DNA of 64,000 nucleotides from Pseudoduganella violaceinigra DSM 15887 (GTDB taxonomy: Bacteria; Pseudomonadota; Gammaproteobacteria; Burkholderiales; Burkholderiaceae_D), in the NCBI RefSeq assembly GCF_000425385.1, contig NZ_AUDI01000004.1, forward strand, positions 186,001 through 250,000. Reading direction: 5' to 3'. This document shows, one piece after another, positions 23,320 through 32,295 of the stretch (positions within the stretch are counted from its first letter, which is position 1; every line of letters begins with the position of its first letter). Made by a program: the position numbers and the translations under genes. Under the pieces are notes generated by a model, which did no database searches, had not been told where the DNA came from, and saw nothing but the letters and a program-made list of their open reading frames with translations.

Positions 23320-26300
23320 GCATCGCCCTGAACCCGCTCGACTTTCCACTGCATGGATCGCGCCTGATCGAGGCCAGCGCGGGGACCGGCAAGACCTGGA
23401 CCATCGCCGCGCTGTATGTGCGCCTGGTGCTGGGCCACGGCGGCGAGAACGCCTATTGCCGCCCGCTCATGCCCAACGAGGTGCTGGTGATGACCTTCAC
23501 CCGCGCTGCCACGCGCGAACTGTCGAACCGGGTGCGCGAGCGCCTGGTGGCGGCGGCCGCCTATTTCCGCGCCGAGACCGCGCAGGCGTCCGACCCCTTC
23601 CTGGACGCGCTGCTGGAGGCGCTGCCCGGCGAGGCGGCGCGCCAGCAGGCGGCCTACCGCCTGCAACTGGCGGCCGAGACCATGGACGAAGCGGCGATCT
23701 TCACCATCGACGCCTGGTGCCAGCGCATGCTGCGCGAACATGCCTTCGACAGCGGCAACCTGTTCGACGAGGAGTTGCTGAGCGACGAAGCGGCCCTGTA
23801 TGAGGACGCGGTGCACGACTACTGGCGCCAGCAGGTCTATCCCTTGGGCGAACCGGCGCTGCGCGTGCTGCTCGCGGCCTGCCGCGACGTGGCCGCCTTG
23901 GGCCGCAGCGTGCGCGAGCTGGCGCGCCGCCCGGATGCCGCCGAACTGGCCGAACTAGCAGGACCCGAGGCGCTGGGCGCCATGATCGCGCGCGTGCAGC
24001 ACGCGCAGCAGACGGCCCTGGCGGCGCTCAAGCAAGGCTGGGCCGAGCGCGCCGGCCGCATGGAAGCCTGGATCGCCGCGCAGCGCGCAGCCAACCCCAA
24101 ATGCTTCAACGGCACCAAGCTGCGCGCCGACTCCGTGACCAAATGGTGCGCCGCCCTGCGCGACTGGGCCAACGATCCGGCCCTGGTGGAGCCGGACATG
24201 AACGCCACACCCTGGTTCCGCCTGACCCAGGCCGGCATGATCGACGCCTGCGCGAAAGGCTTCGCGCCCGAGATCCCCGACGATTTCGATGCAATGGCCC
24301 CGCTGCGCCGCGCCCTGGACCAGATCGAGCCGCTGCGCCACCATGTCTTGCGCCATGCCGCGGCCACCATCGCGGCCCGCATGGCGGAATTGAAACGCCA
24401 GCAGCGCCTGTTCGGTTTCGCCGACATGCTCGAGCGCCTGCGCAGCGCCCTGGAAGGCGCCAACGGCGCGGCGCTGCGCCAGCGCATCGTGACCCAGTTC
24501 CCGGTGGCGATGGTGGACGAATTCCAGGACACGGCGCCCAGCCAGTACCGCATCTTCAACCTGCTGTACCAGGTGGCGGCCAACGATCCGCAGCAGGGCC
24601 TGTTCCTGATCGGCGACCCGAAACAGTCGATCTACGGCTTCCGCGGCGCCGACATCCACAGCTACCTCGACGCGCGGCGCGCCACGGCGGGGCGCCATTA
24701 CCAGCTGGGCACGAATTTCCGCTCCACGGCGCAGGTGGTGGCCGCCGTCAACCAGGTCTTCCTGCATGCGGAAGGCGTGGCCGGGCAGGGCGGCTTTGCC
24801 CGCGGCGCGTTCCGCTTCCGCAGCGGCAAGGACAACCCGCTGCCGTTCGATGCGGTGGGCGCGCGCGGCCGCGCCGAGCGGCTGGTCGGCACGCAGGGCG
24901 ACATCCAGGCCCTGACGGCCGGCTGCACCATGGAGCCGCTAAGCGCCGAGGCCTACCGCGAATTCTTCGCCGAGCAGTGCGCCGAGCACATTGCCTGCCT
25001 GCTCAACGACACCGCGGCCGGCTTCCAGAGCGGCGCCGGCTTCCAGCGCCTGCAACCGGCCGATATCGCCATCCTGGTGCGCGACCGGCGCGAGGCCGGC
25101 GCCGTACGCAAGGCGCTGCAGCGCCGCCTGGTGCCCAGCGTCTACCTGTCCGACAAGGATTCCGTGCTCGCCAGCGAGGAAGCGGTGGATTTGCTGCGCT
25201 GGCTGACGGCGGTGGCCAATCCGCTCGACGGCCAGCTGGCGCGCACCGCCTTCGCCACCCGCACCGCCAACCTGCCGCTGGCCGAGCTGGCGCAGTTCTC
25301 GGCCGACGAACTGGCGTGGGAGCGCCGCGTCGAACAGCTGAAGGAGCTGCACGTGGTCTGGCAGCGCCAGGGCGTGCTGGCCATGCTGCGCCGCTTCATC
25401 CACGACCTGGGCCTGCCGGCGCAGCTGCTGGCGCGGCCGGGCGGCGAACGCAGCCTGACCAACCTGCTGCACCTGGCGGAGCTGCTGCAGCAGGCCAGCC
25501 GCCAGCTGGAGGGCGAGCAGGCCCTGATCCGCTGGCTGGCCGAGCAGATCGACGAGGAGACCGATGGCGGCGACGAGCGGGTGCTGCGCCTGGAATCGGA
25601 CGCGGAACTGGTCAAGGTCGTGACCGTGCACAAGTCCAAGGGCCTCGAATATCCGCTGGTCTACCTGCCGTTCGCCGTCACGGTGCGCAAGGTCGACAAG
25701 CGCAACCGCATCTTCTTCGAGTACACCGACGCCGACGGCCAGCGCCGCCTCGACCTGCACCTGTCCGAGGCGGGCCAGGAGGCGGCCGAAGCGGCGCGCA
25801 TCGCGGAGGACCTGCGCCTGCTTTACGTGGCGCTGACGCGCGCCCGCCATTTCCTGTGGCTGGGCGTTGCCGCCCTGCCGGCGCGCAAGAAAGACGAAAA
25901 TACGCTGCACGAATCGGCCCTGGGCTACCTGCTGACGGGCGGCGAGCCGCTGCCTTCCGGCCAGTTGCTGGAAAGCTGGCAGCGCCTGCGCGGCGATTGC
26001 AGCGCCATCGCCGTCGCCATGCTCGCGCCGTCGGTGCCGGTGACGCGCCTGGCGCGCGCGGTGGCATTGCCGCCGCTGGACGCGGCCCTGGCCTACCAGG
26101 GCGATTTCGAACGCGACTGGTCGGTTGGCAGTTTCAGTTCGCTGGCAAGGCGCAGCGGCGGCGAAGCGCTGCCGGCCCCGATGCACGCGGCGCAGGCCAC
26201 CCTGCTGGAAGGCGAGGACGAGGGCGTGGCTCTGCGCATCGAGGACACGGCATGGCACCGTTTCCCGCGCGGCTCGGTGCCCGGCAACTTCCTGCACGAA

Positions 26301-26957
26301 CAGCTGGAAGCGCTGGCGCGCGAGGGCTTTGCCGCCGTCCACCAGGCGCATTACGCCGAGCGCGCGGCGCGCCAGATCAAGCGCGCCGGCTGGGGCCACC
26401 GCGAGGCCGATACGCTCGCCTGGCTGCAGGTGATCGCCACCACGGTCCTGCCGCCGCTTGGCGGCGCCCTCGATGCGATCGGCCACCTGCTGACGGAAAT
26501 GGAGTTCTGGTTCCCCAGCGAGCGCCTGGACACGGCGCAGCTGGACCGCCTGTGCCGCCAGCACCTGCTGGACGGCATTGCCCGCCCGGCGCTGCCGCAG
26601 CGCGAGCTGCACGGCATGCTGAAAGGCTTCTGCGACCTGGTGTTCGAGCACCAGGGGCGCTACTGGATCCTCGACTACAAATCGAATGCGCTGGGCGGCG
26701 GCGACGCGGCCTACCACAAGGCGGCCCTGGCGCATGGCATGGCGGCGCACCGCTACGATGTGCAGGGCGCCATTTATATGCTGGCCCTGCACCGCCTGCT
26801 GCGCACGCGCCTGGGCCAGGCCTACGACCCGGCGACGCAGCTGGGCGGCGCGATTTTCTACTTCCTGCGCGGTGTCGGCAACGAGCAGACGCGCGGCTGC
26901 TACCTGCTGCCGCCGGACGCCGCACTGCTGCAAGGACTGGACGGGCTTTGCCAATGA
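23316..26957 (+). CDS. recB: Exodeoxyribonuclease V beta subunit RecB (helicase-nuclease)
   Basis: A 1213-residue RecB. The UvrD-type 3'-5' helicase motifs are present in order: Walker A ASAGTGKTWTI near residue 20, MVDEFQDTAPSQYR, GDPKQSIYGFRGAD, TVHKSKGLEYPLVY and LLYVALTRARH. The C-terminal nuclease domain shows GFCDLVFEHQGRYWILDYKS, with the DYK catalytic motif. It forms the RecBCD complex with its two neighbours and is needed for recombinational repair. It overlaps recC at its start and recD at its end by ATGA junctions. Confidence 0.96.
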   Translation: MSIALNPLDFPLHGSRLIEASAGTGKTWTIAALYVRLVLGHGGENAYCRPLMPNEVLVMTFTRAATRELSNRVRERLVAAAAYFRAETAQASDPFLDALLEALPGEAARQQAAYRLQLAAETMDEAAIFTIDAWCQRMLREHAFDSGNLFDEELLSDEAALYEDAVHDYWRQQVYPLGEPALRVLLAACRDVAALGRSVRELARRPDAAELAELAGPEALGAMIARVQHAQQTALAALKQGWAERAGRMEAWIAAQRAANPKCFNGTKLRADSVTKWCAALRDWANDPALVEPDMNATPWFRLTQAGMIDACAKGFAPEIPDDFDAMAPLRRALDQIEPLRHHVLRHAAATIAARMAELKRQQRLFGFADMLERLRSALEGANGAALRQRIVTQFPVAMVDEFQDTAPSQYRIFNLLYQVAANDPQQGLFLIGDPKQSIYGFRGADIHSYLDARRATAGRHYQLGTNFRSTAQVVAAVNQVFLHAEGVAGQGGFARGAFRFRSGKDNPLPFDAVGARGRAERLVGTQGDIQALTAGCTMEPLSAEAYREFFAEQCAEHIACLLNDTAAGFQSGAGFQRLQPADIAILVRDRREAGAVRKALQRRLVPSVYLSDKDSVLASEEAVDLLRWLTAVANPLDGQLARTAFATRTANLPLAELAQFSADELAWERRVEQLKELHVVWQRQGVLAMLRRFIHDLGLPAQLLARPGGERSLTNLLHLAELLQQASRQLEGEQALIRWLAEQIDEETDGGDERVLRLESDAELVKVVTVHKSKGLEYPLVYLPFAVTVRKVDKRNRIFFEYTDADGQRRLDLHLSEAGQEAAEAARIAEDLRLLYVALTRARHFLWLGVAALPARKKDENTLHESALGYLLTGGEPLPSGQLLESWQRLRGDCSAIAVAMLAPSVPVTRLARAVALPPLDAALAYQGDFERDWSVGSFSSLARRSGGEALPAPMHAAQATLLEGEDEGVALRIEDTAWHRFPRGSVPGNFLHEQLEALAREGFAAVHQAHYAERAARQIKRAGWGHREADTLAWLQVIATTVLPPLGGALDAIGHLLTEMEFWFPSERLDTAQLDRLCRQHLLDGIARPALPQRELHGMLKGFCDLVFEHQGRYWILDYKSNALGGGDAAYHKAALAHGMAAHRYDVQGAIYMLALHRLLRTRLGQAYDPATQLGGAIFYFLRGVGNEQTRGCYLLPPDAALLQGLDGLCQ

Positions 26958-28897
26958 GTTTTTACGCACATATCGATATGCTGGCCGAAGGCGGCATGCT
27001 GCGCCGCCTGGGGCCCGCCTTCGCCCGTTTCGTCACGGCACTGGCGCCGGACGGCAGTGCCGCGGCGGGAACGCCGCTGGCGCTGGCCTGCCTGCTCTTG
27101 TCCGAGCTGGAAGGGCGCGGCCACAGCTGCCTGCAATTGTCGGCATTGGCCGGCGACCCGTCGGCCATGCTGGGCTGGAGCGAGGAGGACTGGGCAAGCC
27201 TGTGCGCGGAAGCGGGCGACCTGCCGCGCGATGCGGTCGCCTGGCATGGTTTGCTGCAGGCGTGCCCGCAAGTGCAGGCCTGGCCCGGCGGCGCCGACAG
27301 CGGCCAGCCGCTGGTGCTGGCCGGCAGCCGCCTCTACCTGCGCCGCTACTGGTCCGACGAAAACACGGTGGCCGATGCGGTGCGGGCCCGCACGGCGGCC
27401 GGCGCCGCCGCCGGTCGCGCCCAGCCGTCGCCCGCGCTGCTGCGGCACTGGCTGGACCAGTTGTTCACGCATGCCCCGCGCGAGGGCGGCGCCGACTGGC
27501 AGAAGATCGCCTGCGCCGTGGCCGCGCGCGGCGCCCTGGCCGTGATCACCGGCGGCCCCGGCACCGGCAAGACCTATACGGTGGCGCGCCTGCTGGCCCT
27601 GCTGTTCGCGGTGGAAGGTGCGCACGCGGGCCAGCTGCGCGTGGCGCTGGCGGCGCCCACGGGCAAGGCGGCCGCCCGCCTGAAGCAGGCCATCGACGAT
27701 GCGCTGGACAAGCTGGAAGCGAGCCTGGGCGGGGCCTTGCCGCTGCGCGCCCTGGCCGAGCGCATGGGCGGCGCGCGCACCTTGCATTCGCTGCTGGGCG
27801 CGCGGCCCGATACGCGCGCCTTCCGCCACAATGCCGGCAATCCGCTCGACGTGGATGTGCTGATTGTCGACGAAGCCTCGATGGTGCACCTGGAAATGAT
27901 GGCGGCCCTGCTGGACGCGCTGCCGGCCGGGGCGCGCCTGATCCTGCTGGGCGACAAGGACCAGCTGGCCTCGGTGGAGGCGGGCTCCGTGCTGGGCGAC
28001 CTGTGCCACGACGCCCAGGCCGGCGGCTACGGCACCGCCACGGCGGCGTTCGTGGCGGCGGCCTCGGGCCAGACCATCCCGTCCGAATTCCTCGGCAATG
28101 CCGGCGCGCTGGCGCAGCAGACCGTCATGCTGCGCCAGAGCCGCCGCTTCGGCGGCCCGATCGGCCAGTTGGCGCTGGCCGTCAACAGCGGCGATGCCGA
28201 GGCGGCGCGCGCCGTGCTGCGTGCCGGCGGCGGTGGGCAACTGCTCTGGAACGAGGCGGCGCAGCCGGAAGACATGCTGCGCCTGGCGACCGAAGGCTAC
28301 CGTCCATTCCTGGCCTTGGTGCGGCAGGGACGCGGCGCCGCCAGCCACGACGCCTGGGCGGCGGGCGTGCTGCAAGCCTTCGAAGGGTTCCGCCTGCTGT
28401 GCGCGGTGCGCGAGGGCGAGTGGGGCGTGTCGGGCCTGAACGAGGCCATCGCCCAGCGGCTGGAAGAGCAGGCGCTCTTGAAGCGGCGCGGCGACTGGTA
28501 TGTCGGGCGCCCGGTGATGGTGACGCGCAACGACTACGCCACCGGCGTCTATAACGGCGACATCGGCCTGGTGCTGCCCGATCCCGAGCGGCCGGCATCG
28601 CTGCGCGTGTATTTCTCCGACGCCGGACAGGTGCGCAGCGTGCTGGCGACCCGCCTGCGCAATGTGGAAACCGCGTTCGCCATGACGGTGCACAAGTCGC
28701 AGGGCTCGGAATTCCGGCACACGGTGCTGGTGCTGCCGCGCGAAGCGTCCAGCGTCCTGGCGCGCGAACTGGTGTACACCGGGATCACGCGCGCGCGCGA
28801 GCGCTTTACCCTGTTGACCCCCAATCTCGGCGTGCTGCCGGACGCGATCCGGCGCCGGACCGAGCGCACCAGCGGCTTACGCAGCCTGCTCGCCTGA
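26954..28897 (+). CDS. recD: Exodeoxyribonuclease V alpha subunit RecD
   Basis: A 647-residue RecD, the 5'-3' SF1B helicase of RecBCD. Motifs: Walker A TGGPGTGKTYT near residue 200, LIVDEASMVHLEMM, LGDKDQLASVEAGSVLGD, TVHKSQGSEF and YTGITRARE. The reading frame stays open far upstream inside recB, but homology starts only at MSFYAHIDMLAEGG, and ATG 26954 forms an ATGA junction with the recB stop. Its last 21 bp overlap the end of the convergent kinase-like gene. Confidence 0.95.
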   Translation: MSFYAHIDMLAEGGMLRRLGPAFARFVTALAPDGSAAAGTPLALACLLLSELEGRGHSCLQLSALAGDPSAMLGWSEEDWASLCAEAGDLPRDAVAWHGLLQACPQVQAWPGGADSGQPLVLAGSRLYLRRYWSDENTVADAVRARTAAGAAAGRAQPSPALLRHWLDQLFTHAPREGGADWQKIACAVAARGALAVITGGPGTGKTYTVARLLALLFAVEGAHAGQLRVALAAPTGKAAARLKQAIDDALDKLEASLGGALPLRALAERMGGARTLHSLLGARPDTRAFRHNAGNPLDVDVLIVDEASMVHLEMMAALLDALPAGARLILLGDKDQLASVEAGSVLGDLCHDAQAGGYGTATAAFVAAASGQTIPSEFLGNAGALAQQTVMLRQSRRFGGPIGQLALAVNSGDAEAARAVLRAGGGGQLLWNEAAQPEDMLRLATEGYRPFLALVRQGRGAASHDAWAAGVLQAFEGFRLLCAVREGEWGVSGLNEAIAQRLEEQALLKRRGDWYVGRPVMVTRNDYATGVYNGDIGLVLPDPERPASLRVYFSDAGQVRSVLATRLRNVETAFAMTVHKSQGSEFRHTVLVLPREASSVLARELVYTGITRARERFTLLTPNLGVLPDAIRRRTERTSGLRSLLA

Positions 28898-31198
28898 TCC
28901 GGCCTGCAGGTCGGCGTGGAGGGCCCGCAGCATCTGCTCCAGCAGCGGCGCCAGATGCGCCAGTTCGTCCGCCGCGGCGCTGCCGGCCCGCAAGGCGTTC
29001 AGCACTTCGGCCGCCGCGCGGCGCAACGCTTCCATGCCCAGCTGGGCCGACAGGCCGGCCAGGGTGTGCGCCAGGCGCTGCGCGCGCTGGCTGTCGCCCT
29101 GCGCCACGGCGGCGCCGATGAGGGCGTGGATGCCGGCCTGGCCTTGCAGGAACTGCACCAGCAGCTTGCGCAACTGGGGGCCGTTGCCCTGGCAGCGCGC
29201 CCGCGCGCCCGCCAGGTCGGCGCCGCAGGCGGTGAGGGCGGGGTAGGCGGCGCGGGCCGCGGCCTGCGCTTCGGCGCTGCCGGCGCCGCCCGGCAAGGCG
29301 TGCGGGAACAGGGCCGTGAAAATGAAGCGGTTGCCCTGCACCGGGTCGCTTTCCAGCAGCAGGTGGCCGCCCATCATGGCCGCCAGCTGGCGCGCCACCG
29401 ACAGGCCGAGGCCGGCCGCCGAGTCGCCCGGTCCGGCCGGTTCATACATCTGGACCGCGGCGTCGCGCGCCATGCCGGTGTCGTGCACTTCGCAGCGCAA
29501 GATGGTGCCGGCCGCGCTGCCGCCGTCCTCGCGCAGCAGCAGCTGCACCTTGCCCTGTTCCGTGAACCGGACCGCATGCCCCAGCAGGTGCTGCAGCAGC
29601 TGCTGCAGGCGCGCCGCGTCGCCCACCAGCTCGGCCGGCACCGCGGCCTGCACCGTGCAGGCCAGCTGCAGGCCCTTGTCCTGCGCCGCCGCCTGGCAGG
29701 CGGCGCAAGCCTGTTCGGCCGCCTGGCGCACGTTGAAGGCGCATTGCGCCATCGGGAACTGGCCCGCTTCGATGCGCGAGAAATCGAGGATGTCGTTGAA
29801 CATGGCCAGCAGGCTGGCCGCGGCGGCGTCGATCTGCTGCAGATAGCTGCGCTGGTGCGCCGCGAGGTCGCCTTGCAGGGCCAGCGCGCTCAAGCCGATG
29901 ATGGCGTTCAGCGGGGTGCGGATTTCATGGCTCATATTGGCCAGGAAGGCGGCCTTGCTGCGGTTGGCCTGGTCCGCCGTTGCCTGGGCGGCCGCGATGG
30001 CGTGTTCGGCCCGGCGCAGCGCCGTCACATCGATGCCAAAACTGAGCAGGGCGATCTCGCCCTCGTCCAGCACGCAGTGCCGCCAGGCGATGCGCCGTTC
30101 GTCGCCGGAAGCGGTTTGCAGCGGGTGTTCCTGGGCCGGCGGCATGGCCCGCCATTGCTCCGGATGGCCGCCGGCCGGCCAGAGCGCCACGGCGGACATG
30201 GGCAGCAGCGGCATGTCGCGCCACAGCCGTCCCAGCACGCTGTCGCGGCTGCAGCCCGTGGCCTGGGCGGCGGCCTCGTTGAAGAGCAGGACTTCGCCCT
30301 CGTGTCCCAGGCCGAGCACCAGCAGGTCCGTGCCATGCAGCAGCCGGTCCAGCAGCGCGCGCGTGCAGCGCAGCTTGCGCTCGCAGTCGGCGCGGCCGGC
30401 GGCGGCCTCGGCCAGGCCTTGCTGCAGCGCATGCAGGGCGGCCAGCAGCTCGCCGGTCTCGTCGCGGTAGGGCGCCGGTGCGGGCGAGGACAGGTCGCCG
30501 CCGCGCACCCGCTGCGCCAGCGCCAGCGCTTCGGACAGCGGCTGCGTGATGCTGCGGCTGATCAGCGACGCCAGCGCCACGGTCAGCGCCAGGAACACGG
30601 CCAGGATCACCAGCAGCTGCGCGCTGTCGGCCTGGACCCGGTCCGCCGCCTGCGCCTCGGTAAAGCGCGCGCGGCTGGCCGCTTGCGCCACCAGGTCGTC
30701 CACCACCTGCCGGTGCAGTTCGTATTGGCGCTGCATGGCCAGCAGCGCGCGCTCGGCGCGCGGCCGGTCGCCCAGTTCGAGCGCGGGCACCAGCTGGCCG
30801 AAGGCTTCCGTGTAGAAGGCGGTGGCGTGCCGATTCGCCTGGCGCAGCGATTGCGCCAAGCCCTGGTCGAGCTGCCGGCCCTGCCAGAATTCAGCGCGCG
30901 CCATCTGCTGCGCATGCAGGGTGCGCAGGCGCTGGGCCAGGTGGTCGCGCTCAACCTGGCCGGTGGCGGCGGCCAGCTGCTGCGCCACCAGGAACGATTC
31001 GATGATGTACAGCGGCGGCGGCAGCACGTCCGCGATCAGGTCCTTGCCCTGGATGACGTCCCCGTACAGCGGGCCGTTGACGCGCAAGGCATCGAGGGTG
31101 CGGAACGAGCATAGTCCGTACAGGAGGAAGCCGCCGGCGAAGATCCCGACCAGGATCGCCAGGCGGCGCGCGAAGCGCAGGTTGCGCAGCAGGTCCAT
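28877..31198 (-). CDS. Membrane sensor kinase-like protein with degenerate ATP site and C-terminal HPt
   Basis: A 773-residue protein. Two membrane segments (about residues 13-30 and 193-213) flank a helical periplasmic domain; a HAMP-like region, a PAS domain (about 280-390), and HisKA with His424 in NMSHEIRTPLN follow. The ATPase domain is eroded: the N-box reads LLGHAVRF, losing the Mg-binding Asn, the G1 box is DTGMAR instead of DxGxG, and the F-box region is shortened, though GLGLS remains. No receiver domain is present, yet an HPt domain with a conserved His (about 711, AHTLAGLSAQLG) ends the protein. It may be a phosphotransfer or allosteric partner for another kinase. It follows pbpG by 31 bp on the same strand and has AAGGGG before its start. 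Confidence 0.85.
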   Translation of the reverse strand: MDLLRNLRFARRLAILVGIFAGGFLLYGLCSFRTLDALRVNGPLYGDVIQGKDLIADVLPPPLYIIESFLVAQQLAAATGQVERDHLAQRLRTLHAQQMARAEFWQGRQLDQGLAQSLRQANRHATAFYTEAFGQLVPALELGDRPRAERALLAMQRQYELHRQVVDDLVAQAASRARFTEAQAADRVQADSAQLLVILAVFLALTVALASLISRSITQPLSEALALAQRVRGGDLSSPAPAPYRDETGELLAALHALQQGLAEAAAGRADCERKLRCTRALLDRLLHGTDLLVLGLGHEGEVLLFNEAAAQATGCSRDSVLGRLWRDMPLLPMSAVALWPAGGHPEQWRAMPPAQEHPLQTASGDERRIAWRHCVLDEGEIALLSFGIDVTALRRAEHAIAAAQATADQANRSKAAFLANMSHEIRTPLNAIIGLSALALQGDLAAHQRSYLQQIDAAAASLLAMFNDILDFSRIEAGQFPMAQCAFNVRQAAEQACAACQAAAQDKGLQLACTVQAAVPAELVGDAARLQQLLQHLLGHAVRFTEQGKVQLLLREDGGSAAGTILRCEVHDTGMARDAAVQMYEPAGPGDSAAGLGLSVARQLAAMMGGHLLLESDPVQGNRFIFTALFPHALPGGAGSAEAQAAARAAYPALTACGADLAGARARCQGNGPQLRKLLVQFLQGQAGIHALIGAAVAQGDSQRAQRLAHTLAGLSAQLGMEALRRAAAEVLNALRAGSAAADELAHLAPLLEQMLRALHADLQAGSGEQAA

Positions 31199-31229
31199 GG
31201 AGCCCCTTGGCGATGAACCCCGTCCGGTA

Positions 31230-32096
31230 TTACATGCGGCGGCGACGGCGTTCGGGAGTGCGGACGGCTTTCTTGCGCGGGGCGGACACCTTGATCACCT
31301 GCGGCGCATTGTCGCCGGCCAGCAGGCGGCGGATGTTGAGCGCATCCATCAGGCGCGCCGAATTGCCCGCGGCGTTCAGCAGGACCAGGGTGGCGTTGCG
31401 GCCGGCCTCGGTGATCCGCATGATCAGGCAGCGGCCCGCCTCCTCGGTGTAGCCGGTCTTGGACAGCCCGATGTCCCAGCCCTTGGCGCCAACCAGGCGG
31501 TTGGTGTTGTGGTAGGAGACCATGCGCCCCTTCATATTGATCACTTCCTCGGTATCGGTGGTGATACGGCGGATCTCCGGATACTGGGCCGCGGCGGCCG
31601 CCATCTTCACCAGGTCGGCCGCATTCGAGGTGTTGTTGGGCGACAGGCCGGTCGGTTCGTCGATGGTGGTGCTGGTCATGCCGAGCTGCTTGATCTTGGC
31701 GTGCACGGCGGCGGTAAAGGCGGTCGGGCCGCCGGGATAGGTGCGGGCCAGGGCGGCGGCGGAGCGGTTGTCGGACGACATCAGCGCCAGCTGCAGCACT
31801 TCGCCGCGCGAAAGGGTGGCGCCCACCGGCACGCGCGAGGTGCTGTGCTTGAGGGTGTCGATATCGTCCTTGTCGATGCTGATCTCCTCGTCCATATCAA
31901 GTTTGGAGTCGAGCACGACCATTGCGGTCATCAATTTGGTCAGGGAGGCGATCGGCACCACGGCCATCGCGTTCTTTTCGACCAGCACTTTGCCTGTCTC
32001 ATCCTCGACGACAAGCACGGCTTGCGAGCCCAAGGGCACGGCAAACGCGGCTGCGGAGATCGACATCAGCAGGGCGGCGGTGAGTTTCTTCAACAT
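31230..32096 (-). CDS. pbpG: D-alanyl-D-alanine endopeptidase (PBP7 family)
   Basis: A 288-residue periplasmic low-molecular-weight penicillin-binding protein that cleaves peptidoglycan cross-links. It has a signal peptide (LTAALLMSISAAAFA) and the serine peptidase motifs SLTK (SxxK), SDN (SxN) and KTG (in SKTGYTEEAG), all intact. The C-terminus is unusually basic (PERRRRRM). Length fits PbpG. An inverted repeat lies in its leader at 32125-32152. Confidence 0.92.
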   Translation of the reverse strand: MLKKLTAALLMSISAAAFAVPLGSQAVLVVEDETGKVLVEKNAMAVVPIASLTKLMTAMVVLDSKLDMDEEISIDKDDIDTLKHSTSRVPVGATLSRGEVLQLALMSSDNRSAAALARTYPGGPTAFTAAVHAKIKQLGMTSTTIDEPTGLSPNNTSNAADLVKMAAAAAQYPEIRRITTDTEEVINMKGRMVSYHNTNRLVGAKGWDIGLSKTGYTEEAGRCLIMRITEAGRNATLVLLNAAGNSARLMDALNIRRLLAGDNAPQVIKVSAPRKKAVRTPERRRRRM

Positions 32097-32124
32097 GTCT
32101 GGAATCGGGCCTTCAGTGGGGGCG

Positions 32125-32152
32125 GAATATTGCTAAATAAGGGGCAATATTC
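32125..32152. promoter_or_regulatory. Inverted repeat in the pbpG leader
   Basis: GAATATTGC (32125-32133) and GCAATATTC (32144-32152) form a perfect 9-bp dyad with a 10-bp spacer, about 30-55 bp upstream of the pbpG start. It could be an operator or an RNA hairpin; it has no run of T after it. Confidence 0.5.
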
Positions 32153-32295
32153 TAGATAAAGACGATATCACTAACGGGTTAACTCGTCCAGCAAACGTCG
32201 ATCATGCGCAACTGGACAATAAAATCAGCGGCGTGCGGCACGGCCGGCCCGAATGCTGTTATTGTTGTTTGAAAATATTTCCTTCTTGTCTTGCC

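Noticed and set aside
24101-26953. Long upstream extension of the recD frame inside recB
   Set aside because: Out-of-frame reading of recB; RecD homology begins only at 26954, where an ATGA junction gives the natural start.
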